Assembly (NCBI RefSeq): GCF_000003815.2
Contig: NW_023365754.1
Coordinates: forward strand, 83,115-147,114
Direction of reading: 5' to 3'
Source of the DNA: Branchiostoma floridae
Lineage: Eukaryota > Chordata > Leptocardii > Amphioxiformes > Branchiostomatidae
DNA: 64,000 nt
In this document: positions 1 through 11,949 of the stretch, piece by piece
Numbering within the stretch: the first letter of the stretch is position 1
Layout of the letters: each line of letters begins with the position of its first letter
The notes under the pieces: model-generated
What the model saw: only the letters and a program-made list of their open reading frames with translations
The model's database searches: none
Told to the model about the DNA's origin: nothing
Position numbers and translations under genes: made by a program

Positions 1-1400
1 TGTCAAAGAATCAAAAAGACCTGCGGCAACGCATACAGCAGCTGGAAAGGGAAACGACAAGGTGAAAGCGCTCACGACAGACCAGAGTAGGCTACAAAAC
101 CAGCATCGCAAAAGGGTACGTGAACTGGTCAAAGCTAAGTTACATATGCATGCCCAAGCAGCAGAAGTAGAGCCCATTAAGGGCGACAATGTCCGAATGT
201 TCGCAGCCATGAAGGTCCTGAGATCCAGTGGCGGAGCACCCCTGGCAACACATTCAGCTAATTGCGAGATGCTTGTGAAACTCTTAGAACAGGCCAAAGT
301 CATCGGAAAGTACTACAATAGTCTCTTCAACATCGACGCGGCACCACTCCCTCCGTTTAAAGCAGCGCCTCTCTGCACCCCTGTGTCAGTTATAGAGGTC
401 GCTAAGGTAGCTTCACGGCTCAAGAACGGACGCAGCTTTGGAGCGGATGGCGAACTTTTGAAGCACTGCTCCTCCCAGCCTGTCGATCCGATGGCTAACA
501 CGATAGCAAAGATACGCTATGCAGCAAGGGAGAAGTAATACCATCGTTAGGGCAGGGCATCCTGGTCCCTATGCAAGAACTAGGCAAGCCGCGAGGCCTG
601 TGCAGCATCCTTTGTCCGATAGTGTTAATGAACGGCGTAAGAAATCTCTTTTCGAGCGATGTAAACCACAAGTGTCCTGCTATCTGCCGCGCAATTGATA
701 CTGTAGACAGAGCTCAGCTCTTATCGGTATTAACAGACGTGGTAGACGACAACGACACAGTACGCATGGTGCAGGCCCTGCTGACTGATACAACACTCGC
801 TGTTCGCGTACGTGGTGAAACAGTCCCTCCTTTCCATGCAGTTGTTGGCTCATCACAGGGCGACAGCCTGAGTCCTCAACTTTTTAACATTTACTATACG
901 AGGCAGCCCTCCGTGACTGGCGAAAGTGCTGCCCGCCCACCCCAGTTTAAGATAAGAGGCTTCGGCTACCCCCTGAGACTCAATATGCTGACGATCTCGA
1001 CTTCTTCAGCACATCTCACCAACATCTAGAAGAGATACACGAGAGCGCTGTCAAGATCCGGCCGGGATGAAAGCTGCAAGCCAACGCCAGCAAAACGGAG
1101 CGGGTGCATATCTGCTGGAAAAAGGATCTTGAGGAGAAAGTGTGGAGAAAAGTGAAGTCTGTAGGTTCCCGTCGCGGCATTACAGATGACATCAAGAGCA
1201 GAATGCAGCTGGCCAACCTCACCATGAAGAACATGTTCTACATGTGGGAAGCAAAAGCTGTTTCTCTGGAATTAAGGCTGAAGCTCTTCCACGTGTATGT
1301 TCTACCTGTACAACGCCGGGACATGGGGGCTTACAGAGCAGCATGCTAGCAAGATAGATGGATGGCACCGAAAGCAGCTGAGGCGCATAACCGGCTACAT
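1..1400 (+). pseudogene. LINE family A, copy 1: broken reverse transcriptase
   Basis: A non-LTR retrotransposon RT region spread over several frames. A basic, Q/K-rich N-terminal part lies at 62-538. RT motifs follow: an AIDTVDR motif A at about 690-710, SQGDSLSPQLFN (motif B) near 855-890, and Y-A-D-D (motif C) near 983-994 in a frame shifted from motif B. The segment 1104-1349 matches the C-terminal region of the second copy (24,568-24,765). The window begins inside the element. Frameshifts near 530 and 900 make it a dead copy. It is nearly identical, inverted, to 24.5-25.9 kb. It stops near 1400, where an oppositely oriented CR1-like LINE 3' end begins. Clade uncertain. Confidence 0.8.
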
Positions 1401-1404
1401 AAAA

Positions 1405-2727
1405 ATGATATGTCTATTGCAAGTTCTTGCCAGAGGGCTAATTGCAGGTACAAACAACATGTAAAATAAGGAAAAATACAAAGGTGCTAGGAACTACATT
1501 CTATGACTATGCTATGCTAGTGTACAATATACTGGTTTTGTTGGGTTAGACTTCTTCTCTTTAGGCAGTGGAAGACGAATTTACCCACTTCTTTTATAAT
1601 GTGTGGGTTCTTTGATTTTAATAGTAGGATTGATTTTTCATTGTCAGGAATAGTTGGAAAGTAAGCGTGTATTTTGGATACACTCATAAATAGTTGGTTT
1701 CTTATATCATCATAAAAAGAACAATTAGTGATAAAATGACTCTCGTCTTCCACAGCATTTGAGGGGCAATATTTACAAATCCTCTCGGACACAGGTAGCT
1801 TCATATATCTCCCCTTTTCTATTTCCAGGGGGTGGGCACTAATTCTAATCTTACTGGTAGCTGAACGCTGCTCAAAGTCGCAAAGTTCGAGATATTTCTC
1901 TATACAATATTCGGTTTTAAATTTTCTGTAAAATCTAAGCTTGCCAGTATCGGCAGACAGATTATGGAAGAAAGTTTGAATATACATATCTGAAAACCTT
2001 GTCCTTAATAGATTGCATATATGTTGAGGATCATAGTTAGTGCTATCACCATATAATAAGTATGAGTAGCCACAGTGATCGAAGATCTCCTTAACTCGCT
2101 GTAATAATGTCCGTCGACGACTATTTGTCAGAGATGCATGTTGTAATCGGAGAGCATCAACTTGCAGCGGGTGTGTATCGGAGTCTAGTTGTGTTAAGTG
2201 TGTCCAGAATTTTACAGTGCGCAGGGATATATCTAAATCTAGTGGGAACCTTCCTAGTTCTGCTCTGGCTGCTACATTACTACTGTTCCTGTGCACACCA
2301 AGTACATTCTTGCAGAAGCGGTTATGGGAATTTTCAATAGGTGAGGAGTCATTTATAGGGTCTTTACCCCAGATTTCACATCCATACAGAAGTATTGGTT
2401 TAATACAAGTGTCGAATATTCTTAGTAGGCACTTCGGAGAGACAGACGAACGGAGTAGCGATTTGAGACTGAACATGGCCTTTCGTGCTCTGAGTGAGAG
2501 CTGTTTTTGTGCAAGAGAGAAGCTGCCTGATGCAGTAATATTCAAGCCCAAGTAGCAGTAGGACTGGACTATGTCAACTGTGTCTTGCCCAAAAGAGAAT
2601 GTTTGTTTTGGGAATGATCGGCCAGATTTGTTGAAGATAATGACTTTTGTTTTCTTTAAATTGACTTGTAATTTCCATTTCGTACAAAAGTCGCTCAATC
2701 TATTCAGGGCAATTTGAAGTCCTTATC
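1405..2727 (-). pseudogene. CR1-like LINE, 3' part of ORF2 (RT C-terminus)
   Basis: A minus-strand open frame of 393 codons (2698 to 1517) starts just after RT motif C and runs to the ORF2 end. Visible landmarks are CTKWKLQVNLKKTKVIIF (motif D), ILLYGCEIWG, ARAELGRFPL, RISAHPLEIEKGRY, and a C-terminal C-x2-C ... H-x4-C zinc-type motif (ICKYC ... HFITNC). The 3' tail near 1405-1455 carries the hairpin TTGCAAGTTCTTGCC ... GGGCTAATTGCA shared with other LINEs here. The 5' side runs into a 100-N gap, so the upstream RT motifs are not visible. The frame is intact over its length, implying a young copy. It appears to interrupt LINE A. Confidence 0.85.
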
Positions 2728-3867
2728 NNNNNNNNNNNNNNNNNNNNNNNNNNNNNNNNNNNNNNNNNNNNNNNNNNNNNNNNNNNNNNNNNNNNNNNNN
2801 NNNNNNNNNNNNNNNNNNNNNNNNNNNAGTATATGCCATGTGGGTTGGAAATTTCCAGTGTCTAATTTGTTCAAGATTAGATATTTCTAATGAACAACAG
2901 CATAGAAAAACATAATTTAAGAATATCTGTTATTTCATTTTTTTTTTGCAACAGTGAATTACAATATGATAGCATCACTACTGTACAGAATGTATAGTCA
3001 GACCTGTAAATGATCAGCCAGTCAACAAATCTTTAAGTACTACATGTATCTGACTTTTAATTTACATTTAGGCTCTCCTCTCAGCAGCCACCCATCATAC
3101 CTCCTGGATGAAATGCAGCCAACAACCACATTTTTGCTGCTTGACAACTGTATAATACTAAAAGTAATAATACAACATATTGATTTGATAACATTACTAA
3201 GAAATCCTGCATATTGCCTTTTCTTGTATTGCATTACAATGCAACTCAGCACCAGCATGCTGTATTTCATGTACTATGATGAAGACCCCTTTGCCACTAT
3301 GTCACTGATGTAAACAACTAAAAGCATATTAGACTTAATGTTGAAATAATTGTCAAGGGATGTCTCCAGAAAGTTACAGCAGGATGGGTAGAGTGTAAAC
3401 TGTAAAGGACAATGTATTTTTATCTCACTGTAAGATTCAGCAACTGTTATGCTTCTAGTGACACATCCATACTAATTCAAATCTAACAGGAACAATGGAC
3501 TAGATTAGCTCTTGCTGTTCCCTGGCACTTTGTCCAGGTTGGAGATAGAAAAAGCTCCTAACAAATTTAGAGACTATGTGTACATACTAGTATGTACAAT
3601 TTACAATATACAATTTACAATGTACTCATGTACAACACACGTTTCCTTCCAGTATATTCATAATGAACGTTATCAGCAAGATGACTTATTCTATGTACTT
3701 GTATTCTTGTTCCTTCTCAGGAGTCTTGGTACGCCACCCATGTGGTCTGGGCTCATCAGATGTNNNNNNNNNNNNNNNNNNNNNNNNNNNNNNNNNNNNN
3801 NNNNNNNNNNNNNNNNNNNNNNNNNNNNNNNNNNNNNNNNNNNNNNNNNNNNNNNNNNNNNNNNNNN
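2728..3867. other. Arm 1 start with two N gaps (2728-2827 and 3764-3867)
   Basis: The first N run is 100 long, a default size. The second is 104 long and equals exactly the corresponding arm 2 interval 41,998-42,101. A short exon-like block at 3085-3148 follows a good acceptor (CTCTCCTCTCAG) and reads SHPSYLLDEMQPTTTFLLLD. The same reading is conserved in arm 2 at 43,391-43,460. No product recognised. Confidence 0.5.
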
Positions 3868-4287
3868 ACTTCCTACACTCACATTTTACTTCTTTAGCCA
3901 CGTGCAGTAAATTAAAACCTGTGTGTTTAAACTATATACTAGACTTATCATAGACTTACATGTAGATAGCTGTTGTCCCACTTCAGCTGCCAACAAGTGT
4001 CTGGTAGGACCAGTCCAGCTGTTATTTCTGCGGATGGAGCCGCAGCTATTATACATTAGGAATGTGGCCTCTCCACCACCGACCGTCTCTCTCACATCCT
4101 GCATCAGTTTAGATCACTTTCTAGCTTTCCATTTTGTAATAGTGAGGGAGCTTTTAATACCGGAAATTAACAATTTTATATACCTATTTCTTATGCAATA
4201 GAATTCTATTAACATCATTCCCATTAAGGACTATGTAACAAGGTAACCTCAAAGGCACAATCAAGCTGGGGTAATATTGCAATCAGC

Positions 4288-4494
4288 TTGCAAACATGCG
4301 TGAAACGTAGCCATCGGGGCATTCCCGGAACCCAAAGTGCATTGACGTTCCATAGTCCGCCTGCGCCAACTGAAATGTTCGATTTTCAGCATTTTCAAAC
4401 TGCCATGTGTCAAAACTCCAGGTTGTGTGATTGTCCTAGATGTTGTGTTTTATACCCTACAGAACCGGAATCAAAGAAGAGAAGTGAGGGCTGA
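4288..4494 (+). CDS. Small conserved ORF, unknown (arm 1 copy)
   Basis: A 68-codon open frame contains a cysteine cluster (CDCPRCC) and a basic end (ESKKRSEG). The arm 2 copy (41,310-41,516, minus) differs at only three residues. A putative acceptor (GTTTTATACCCTACAG) lies inside it and is followed by a stretch ending in a donor-like CTGCAG/GTAATA at about 4558, so part of this may be an internal exon. Between the arms 4462-4558 has a single difference, silent in this frame. I do not recognise a family; it could be an untranslated exon. Confidence 0.25.
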   Translation: MQTCVKRSHRGIPGTQSALTFHSPPAPTEMFDFQHFQTAMCQNSRLCDCPRCCVLYPTEPESKKRSEG

Positions 4495-4889
4495 ATCTAC
4501 TGTTCCAAGTTCCTGCAGATTCCTGATTATACAAGTGATACTGATTTGCTAGCTGCAGGTAATATATAAGCTATGTTGTGCTGTACATGTGCATATTAGT
4601 ATCAAGCACTTACAATATTTCCTCCTTGACTTTAAGCTAGGTAAGCTATGGTCCTGCAACGTATGTGTTACACCTAAATGTACTTATGCATTTGCCTAAA
4701 GGAATGGAATGGAAACCAACACCGGACATGAGTATAGTTAAGAAAACAGTTATATGATACACATATATAATTTATTCCAAGCATAGCCAATGTCAGAAAT
4801 GTTTGTGATTGTTCTATAAGTAGTAGGGTTCATGGTGTTCACACTTACAGTATCAAGTAATGTACTTTGTTGTTGAATTTCTGCTTCAG

Positions 4890-4987
4890 AAAGTGACCTT
4901 ACTTTTCCAAAGTGCCCGTCTCCACACAGCTTATCACCTGGGGAAAGATCACACCAGCGGAGAGCCGGGACTTTGGCAACTCTCTAA
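4890..4987 (+). CDS. Candidate terminal exon (arm 1)
   Basis: It starts after a strong acceptor (GAATTTCTGCTTCAG) and reads SDLTFPKCPSPHSLSPGERS and onward to a TAA at 4985-4987. The A-to-G difference in arm 2 (40,818-40,915) is silent in this frame but changes Q to R in the alternative longer frame, weakly favouring this reading. No family recognised and no confident upstream exon. Confidence 0.25.
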
Positions 4988-5723
4988 GCAGATGTTAGAT
5001 GGGAAGATGGTCACAGTCATGTATTTTGTAACCTTTGCCTAGCTGCTAGAAAATGGCACAAGTCTCGCACAGTAATGTGTATGAGATGTCTTGTTTTTGT
5101 GCTATAATAGCTCTTGTTGATTGTTTTGCATGATGATAAATTGTTCAGAAAGTTGACATGAGGATGCTCAACACTTTTGAAAGTGTTTTTCGTCATGAAA
5201 AAGGGCTTAGGTTGAAAACATTATAGTATTTTGATATCACCCACTAAATTAGAAGTGAATGGGATGTTGCACAATGATAGCCAGGTGTTCTAAGTTCTGA
5301 CCAAGGGGGGGCTACTGAAAGGTAGCTGGCATCTCCAAGTGCCTCAGAACCCGAACACTAAGGTATCATGTTCAGCGCCTTATTCTAATAGAAGTTTTAA
5401 GTTCCATCAATAATATTTTGTCCAACGTTTTTGAAGAGACATCATCTTAGGCTTTTTAATGTACGGATTCAAATGAATAAGATTGATCTTGTTTGTTTTT
5501 CAATGGTTCAGAAGATTTGGGGTTGTTTTCATGTTGTTTTTTGCTCAAAACAAATGTTATATATTACTTTGACCTAACATGTTTAAATGCTTGTCAATAT
5601 TTACATTTAAAATCCGACATCTGCTAATTCCTTTCATCTCAATGCATAGAACACGTGTTTGGAACTTGAACAGTGATTTTGGAAGTTAAGTGCAACATGT
5701 TTTATGCAATGAAGTAGCATCAT
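4988..5723. other. Unannotated arm sequence
   Basis: AT-rich, with no supported gene. It is present inverted in arm 2 at about 40,083-40,817 with small indels, so it belongs to the duplicated block rather than to a separate insertion. Confidence 0.5.
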
Positions 5724-7868
5724 CAGGGCTCGAAATACTTTTTTCTGCATGCCTGCACTGGTGCAGGTGAAAATTACCTGCACCAGACAAATTTTACCTG
5801 CACCACTCTGAATTTAGGAAGTGTGGATCATACTAAAACTGTTGAGGAACCATTGCTATTTTTTCTTTTATTGTGGTAACAGTCAATGTAGCTAATAACA
5901 ATCCACATACACCTGCATCATTGGACATTTCTGTATAAAACACAGCACAAGGACCAGTGCGGGTTAGGTGCAGGTGGACACCAGAAATTTATAAATGGTT
6001 TATTCAAACATACACATATACATACATGCATGGACATACTAAAACAACGTTGCAGCCTGTTATACCATGCTGTAAAACTGGCTGAATTATGTTAGTTTTA
6101 GTCTTTAAAAAATTTAATATATACACCATAACATATTTAACAATAATTGATGCACACCAAGGCTAACATGAGCAGTAATCAAGATTCCATGTAGTAGTCA
6201 TGTGACATTATAAACAGGCTATAAATCAGTATTTAAGAGTGTGGACAAGTATGAAATAGCACTGTTTTTGTACCTATCAAATCTGGCAAAAGGTATGCTA
6301 AGCTCGAGCCCTCGTTTTAGACCTCTGTTGTGAACTTCATTACGTGTAGCTGGCGACCAGTTTCGAAAAGTGGGTGAATTAAACATGGATTTCGAAAACT
6401 TAAGACATAGAAATTCTCTTCCTGCTTTTAAAGTGTTCAAATGTAGCCTACATACAGCTTCGGTATAACAAGTATAATCGCTGCCCAGACTAATTCTTAG
6501 CGCACGCTTTTGTATGCGTTCTAATGCAGCTGATTGTTGACATGTTGAACCTGGATGCCATACCGGGGCCGCATATTCCATGATAGGTCGGACATATAAT
6601 TGGTAAATCTCACGGAGATCTTCAGTGCAGACACCAAAGCGTTTTAGTTTTTTAAGCAAGAAAAGGCGACGACAGCTTCCTTTTTTTATAATGACGTTAT
6701 TATGTTTTCCCCATTTCAAGTCCGCAGACATCCAAGGCTTTGCCATTCAGTAATAACACAGGAGGTAGAGGGGGATCCTTCACGAAGGTAATACACATTA
6801 ATTTGCACTTGTCTTCGTTCAATGTCATACGGTTTTCGGATGACCATGTATCTAGTTGGATAACTGTTGTCTGCATTGAGCTCTCTTCACTGAATAATTG
6901 ACTCTCTTTCAACGACAGATCATCGACATGCTTCCATCTATCCAGAAAAATTGCATTGCGTCATTCACATACTAGAAACAGGTCGGCCCTAGTTTTGTCC
7001 CCTGTACGTGGGGCACCAGAGGCAATTTTTTCCCAACTGGAAATAACGCCTCGGTACCGGACACATTGTGTACGCTCAGACAGAAAATCACAAAGCCATG
7101 GTGAAATAGAAGTACGCACACCACATGTTAACAATTTACGGATTAAGATAGTATGATCAATTCTATCAAACGCTTTGCTAAAATCATTCCGCAAAACAGT
7201 CTGGATACTTTTAGGGGTCTCAGCACCGCGAAGAATTGAATCGATCATACTAACCAAGTAGTGGACAGATGAGCGCCCTTTTCTACTGCCATATTGATCT
7301 GATTTGTGACTTTATCTTGCGTCGAGGCGCTTCAAGATTTCATGAACCTCATATGAATGTATATGCGGAGGTCTAGAAGGAGAAGGCAGGTAAGATGGCA
7401 ATGACTCAAGGTCAAGGCATGGGAGTTCGTTAACGATGTCAGAAAAGTGATGGTTGATCACATTGGCAATATCGCTGTCAGTCAGAGGAGTGCTGCTGGG
7501 CACAGACACTGATAAGCTCCGCCGAGAATTTAATATGTTACGTAGACACGCGTGCCACCTGGCTGGATTCTCCTTTAAAACTTGGATCTTACAGACATAA
7601 TATCTTTTCCTTGCCTTAATACACAGTCGATTCACACTGTTTCTTAGCTTTCTATACAATGTCATATTGCCAGAGTGAAAAGCTAACTGTCTCTTCTTAA
7701 CAAGTGATTTGATATGGGGAGTAATCTATTCCTTATCAGTATTGTGTTTAACGACAGATTTCATTGTGAAATGATGGTCTATTCTACTTTGGAGAGTTTG
7801 ATAGTTGTACTGCACAGCCCCAATTTTACCTGCACTAACCTGCATATGCAGGTGGTATTTCGAGCCCT
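5724..7868. mobile_element. hAT-like non-autonomous element, split by a LINE (arm 1 copy)
   Basis: Left end CAGGGCTCGAAATA at 5724; right end TATTTCGAGCCCT ending at 7868. The uninterrupted arm 2 copy is 415 bp. The interior is full of the word TGCAGGT/ACCTGCA on both strands. CAGGG-type termini suggest hAT, but I could not find a convincing 8-bp target duplication. A LINE (about 5989-7806) lies inside this copy only. Confidence 0.75.
5989..7806 (-). pseudogene. Jockey/CR1-type LINE fragment inside the hAT-like element
   Basis: Minus-strand pieces in order: 7665-7312 (RT N-terminal region, KARKRYY start and HEILKRLDAR end), 7257-6961 (motif A as DFSKAFDRIDHTIL, then FLSERTQCVRYRG), 6912-6700 (motif D region, LNEDKCKLMCITF), 6746-6219 (C-terminal region with YVRPIMEYAAPVWHPG, ERIQKRALRISLG, and a DRYKNSAISYLSTLLN end). 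The catalytic Y-A-D-D segment is not readable; frames break at about 7310, 6960 and 6720. The 3' end is on the left near 5989. Arm 2 lacks it, giving the empty site. Confidence 0.85.
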
Positions 7869-8130
7869 TATTATAAAAACATGCAGATTTTATCCATTGT
7901 GATGTTAATCATTGATCCATTGTGATGTTAATAGTTTACACATGTCGAAAGTATAAAGTTCCCAACATTTATCGTTAAGAAGTTTGCAGATGCACCTGCA
8001 ATCCTAATCCTAGTCGCAAGAGGACTCAAACTTAAATCACTTCTTTTCGAGCACAAGAGCTATCTGACACCCCAAAATCGTGTCTCTAGCTTTTTCAGAA
8101 CATGAGATATAAAGGAAACGATAAGAATTA
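7869..8130. other. Arm sequence between two insertions
   Basis: No gene seen. Matches arm 2 at about 39,410-39,667 inverted. Confidence 0.5.
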
Positions 8131-8945
8131 TTGAAGTTTATTTGCAAGTTCTTGCCCGATGGCTAATTGCAACATGAAACATACAGAAAATATAGTAAAC
8201 ATACATAAAATAAAGTAATTTGGTATAGATAACAATAGTGACAAGTGTAAACAAGTGACTATTCTATCAATGATATGGACTGCTGAGAGCTACACTCTAC
8301 ACATTTGGGGTTTGATTTCTTTTCTGGAAGCAGTGGAAGACGAATGATGAGTGGGTTATGTGACGTTAACAGCGTTATAGTTTTCTTTTCGTCGGTAAGC
8401 GTTTGGAAATTTTTGTGTGTTTTGCATCAGTTCAGTTCAGTTCAGTTCAGTTCATCCTCTTGGAGGTGACACCTGTGTCTCCACTCGTGTTTTGCATACC
8501 TATTCAAATAACTCCTTTCTTTCCTTGTCATTAGAGAGGCAGTTGGAAATAAAATGTATTTCGTCTTCCACCGGTTTGCAATAAAATAGTTACAGGTTCT
8601 TTCGCCCACCGGTAGCATTTTGTACCGCCCTCTCTCAATTTCAAGGGGGTGGGCGCTGATTCTAAGTTTGCACATTGCCGATCTGACCTCGAATTTATCT
8701 AGTGACGTTAAATAAGTTTCCATTGAGTATCCCCTCTTTAGTTTCTTAAAGAATCTTAACTTACCATTATCTGTAGACAGTCTATGAGAAAATGTCTGGA
8801 TATATATATCTTCCAACCTTTTTCTTAACAATGTACATATATGCTTGTTGCTTAACCGTGAATACGTAGAGTTCCATAGAAAAGAGTAACCAGTATTGTC
8901 TAGAATTTCCGTTACGTGTTGTGACCAGCATTTCTTACGACTGTT
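8131..8945 (-). pseudogene. 5'-truncated CR1-like LINE (arm 1 only)
   Basis: Minus-strand frame at 8831-8442 matches the ORF2 C-terminus seen at 1405-2727 (IYIQTF, GKLRFF, KLRISAHPLEIERGRY) but loses the zinc-type motif through a frameshift near 8590. The 3' tail at 8131-8175 carries the shared TTGCAAGTTCTTGCCC hairpin. A (TTCAG)n microsatellite sits at 8428-8452. Arm 2 at about 39,385-39,420 has the site without the insertion. Confidence 0.8.
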
Positions 8946-8989
8946 ACTCGGTGTTCTGAACCTTATTGTAGCGAATCAATAAGTACATG

Positions 8990-9460
8990 TATCTATGATT
9001 ATGGTTGGTAACTGAACATCGATTTAATAGTAGAATTTGTCATTTTTTTCGAATTCATTTAAAATCAAGTTTGACGATATGAAATCTATAAAAGATGTTA
9101 GTTATTAATGAATATTGATGGTTATGATTGGTAATCGATCAGTTCCACTCATAATCAAAATATATTTTAATGCGGGTTTTAATGTGGAATTGTTATTGAT
9201 AATCAATACTGATCAATAGTTTTAAGCGGTAATCAATCAATACCACTTATAACAATCAATAAACATTGATAATTATAGACTTATAAGGATTTGAACTTGG
9301 AAACAGGATAGGCAAATTTAAATGTAGAATACAGATAGAATTTAACGCTGATTGATGAATATGGGTAGTTATCGATCAATACTGTACATAACCTCAAACT
9401 CAATTAATTACTGAACAAAACCCTCTGTGATAATCGATCAGTATTGATCGAAATTGGTAT
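8990..9460. repeat. ATCGATCAATA-word array (arm 1)
   Basis: The words ATCGATCA, ATCAATA and TATTGAT recur on both strands many times without fixed spacing. The same block is at about 38,890-39,370 in arm 2. No ORF. It resembles in style the GGTAAA- and ACCTGCA-word elements; the ends are not clear. Confidence 0.5.
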
Positions 9461-9524
9461 TTACATGGAACCAGCGACGACGAATATCACACAAAGTTCG
9501 GCATCAAATTTTGGGCACTTGTGC

Positions 9525-9824
9525 CTACTTGTCTTGATACTTGCCCACTTCCGGGTTGGATGCTTCTACAAGATCGGAGATAAATATGTTAAAATAAATT
9601 AGTCTGCAGTAAACAAACCATTTCTTAGCAGTGTAGGGGTTGATTGAACTACCACATTCGGGGCATAGCTCTAGTTTAAACGGTTGTTGTAAAAATTGAG
9701 CCGTAAGTTGAACACTTCCTCGCCGCAACAGCATACCTCCTCCGCAACCGGGGTCATCAGGCCGAACGGCTTTTTGACCTTTGAACTTTATTCGAATCGC
9801 AGTCATATGAAACCGTAAACCCAC
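9525..9824 (-). CDS. Conserved unknown ORF, 99 codons (arm 1 copy)
   Basis: The open frame encodes a basic N-terminal half, a CPECG motif near residue 56 and an aromatic stretch ending VGKYQDK. The arm 2 copy (38,528-38,827, plus) differs at four residues clustered between positions 33 and 40. It lies head to head, 49 bp away, with the 79-codon ORF at 9873, in both arms. No family recognised. Conservation may simply reflect recent duplication. Confidence 0.3.
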   Translation of the reverse strand: MGLRFHMTAIRIKFKGQKAVRPDDPGCGGGMLLRRGSVQLTAQFLQQPFKLELCPECGSSINPYTAKKWFVYCRLIYFNIFISDLVEASNPEVGKYQDK

Positions 9825-9872
9825 TCAAGCAAGCCTCCTTTACCGGCCTATCTGGGGGCATTGGCGTAAGTT

Positions 9873-10112
9873 GTGAATATGTCGCGAAAGGAAAAATGCG
9901 GGAAAAGGAATGGTACCCAGAGGCCCAGAGTGATCCACGGCCAGAGATCGCTCAGAGCCTCGGTATCCGGACAGGCGATACAACTACGAACACGTGCGCT
10001 ATTAACTGCGCACCCCCGGAAGGTATGGCAGAAAGTGCTTAAGGGGTGTAGAATACATGAGACGGATAAATATAATACGGTAGTAGTTGGATATATTCGT
10101 CATCTTTATTGA
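9873..10112 (+). CDS. Conserved unknown ORF, 79 codons (arm 1 copy)
   Basis: A basic protein rich in R and K (starts MNMSRKEKCGK, ends VVVGYIRHLY). The arm 2 copy (38,240-38,479, minus) differs at one residue. It lies directly upstream of an endonuclease fragment in the same orientation, so it may be a remnant of the 5' region or ORF1 end of that old LINE rather than a host gene. Confidence 0.3.
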   Translation: MNMSRKEKCGKRNGTQRPRVIHGQRSLRASVSGQAIQLRTRALLTAHPRKVWQKVLKGCRIHETDKYNTVVVGYIRHLY

Positions 10113-10197
10113 TGCGGAGGTAGATTAAACTATTAGCAAGGAAATGTACTAATATAATCGTAAATGTAGGGATAAAATACTCAAGTGTCTTTAAAAT

Positions 10198-10945
10198 ATG
10201 TCCTCTGGTTCACAGTGAACATAGGTTTTTGGAATGTTCATGGTTTAGGTAAGAAACTGGAAGTAGATTGTTAAGAAGTAGCATAGAGAAAACTAGACCT
10301 CTTTGCTCTGATTGAAACCTGGAGTAACGAATCTTCGGAAGTTGACATCCCAAATTTTCATCATTTCCCACCACTAAGACGAAAGCAAAAAAAAAGCCAA
10401 AAGAAACTCATGAGGAGTCATATTTCATAAGTATATCAAAAGAACATGACTTCCTCTGGGTTCGTTTATTGACCTCTTGGGTCTATGTTAAGATGTCTTT
10501 CTGTGTATCGTATATATTAGTCCTGTTTGTTCATCCGTTCACAAAAGGGCGGAAAGTTCTATATGTTTTAGAGCAAGGTTTAACGTTGCTTTCCTCGAAA
10601 GGCCACTTGATTCTGGGGGAGACTTTAACAGCCGGGTACTCGGTTCCCTAAAAGACTGACGAAGATGACCCATAGATTCAGATCTTGAGCCAGAAATTAT
10701 TTCTAATATAGACTTGTCTGGAAACTTTTCCGACGAAAATCCTGCAAACGCTTTCGGCAAAAGCCTGATACATTTGTGCAACAGGTCTGACCTGCGTATA
10801 TTGAACGGAAGGATACTTGGGGACTTGAGTGGTAGACACACGTGCTACCAGCCCAATGACGTAGCGTGGACTACGCTATTTTATTATGTCAATACGTTCC
10901 AAGTGCATCCATTGACAGACTACTCATATCACTGCACTGCATGAT
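10198..10945 (+). pseudogene. Old CR1-like LINE: endonuclease fragment (arm 1)
   Basis: Broken frames correspond to the ORF2 endonuclease of the LINE at 32.4-34.1 kb: VHGLGKKLE-like sequence near 10,230, the D-F-N-S region near 10,625, and LSGNFSDENPANAFGKSL to TCYQPND at 10,714-10,860. After TCYQPND about 30 bp are altered relative to an intact element, then VHPLTDYS follows. Many stops. Arm 2 has the same fossil at 37,479-38,165 and 30,395-30,441, split there by the 7-kb LINE. Confidence 0.8.
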
Positions 10946-11627
10946 AAGCCCAATTTGCGGGGTGGAAATCGTGACTTTGCAGTTGTTACTTATGCATCAT
11001 GATAATTTTTTTGCGTTTGAGGAACAAATTTTGTTACCGTGACGAATAAGCAAATAATGCAGTTTCTGCTGCAACGCAGGTGTACCACAGGTGTGGGGTC
11101 ACGCATACAGGGCGTGATTCACAGGTGTATGGTAAGTATTTATTGTGCTACAGGAGTAGTCTGTTCATTCGACGCTCGGCACGACACCCAGGAAACACCA
11201 AGATCGTTGTGAAATGTTTGTTAGTGTAGCAAGTTCTTGCATTTGGCGAAAGTAACTGATACTTGGAATTTTGTATTTAACGGTCCAATATAATCTCTTC
11301 TTTGAACTATGTTTTTTGTGTTTCAGGACATTGAGTGATTCATTTAGAAAGAAACCCCAGAGAAGCTAAGGCTCTGGTGCACGTCACCCATTTTTTTTGG
11401 CCTTCGTACTTTCGGGAGGTTTTTTTAGGGGTTGCGTGGTTGACAAACAACATATGCAGCTATGTATGCTTATGTTTATCGGTTTGGTTTACTCGATTAC
11501 GAAAAATCGTGATGTTTGGTATATGTTTGGAATTGGTTTGATGATCAATTTGGATATTGATGCTTCGGTGTTCAATTGCATTTTCGAACTGCCGGTCACG
11601 TTACGATTGTACCTTTTGGCAAATAAA
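10946..11627 (+). other. Unidentified block inside the old LINE (arm 1)
   Basis: It starts near a CACTGCATGATAAG sequence (10,937) resembling the CACTGCATGAAAA termini elsewhere. It carries a hydrophobic open frame from 11,397 (MAFVLSGGFF...) that continues into the N gap. In arm 2 the same frame is uninterrupted over 128 codons (29,925-29,539, minus). The matching right end was not found. Confidence 0.4.
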
Positions 11628-11949
11628 NNNNNNNNNNNNNNNNNNNNNNNNNNNNNNNNNNNNNNNNNNNNNNNNNNNNNNNNNNNNNNNNNNNNNNNNN
11701 NNNNNNNNNNNNNNNNNNNNNNNNNNNNNNNNNNNNNNNNNNNNNNNNNNNNNNNNNNNNNNNNNNNNNNNNNNNNNNNNNNNNNNNNNNNNNNNNNNNN
11801 NNNNNNNNNNNNNNNNNNNNNNNNNNNNNNNNNNNNNNNNNNNNNNNNNNNNNNNNNNNNNNNNNNNNNNNNNNNNNNNNNNNNNNNNNNNNNNNNNNNN
11901 NNNNNNNNNNNNNNNNNNNNNNNNNNNNNNNNNNNNNNNNNNNNNNNNN
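11628..11949. other. N gap, 322
   Basis: The length equals exactly the arm 2 interval 29,373-29,694 that aligns to it. Confidence 0.9.

Noticed and set aside
7714-7902. Plus-strand ORF at the right end of the hAT-like element
   Set aside because: Covers LINE 5' end, element terminus and flank together, so it is a chance frame.
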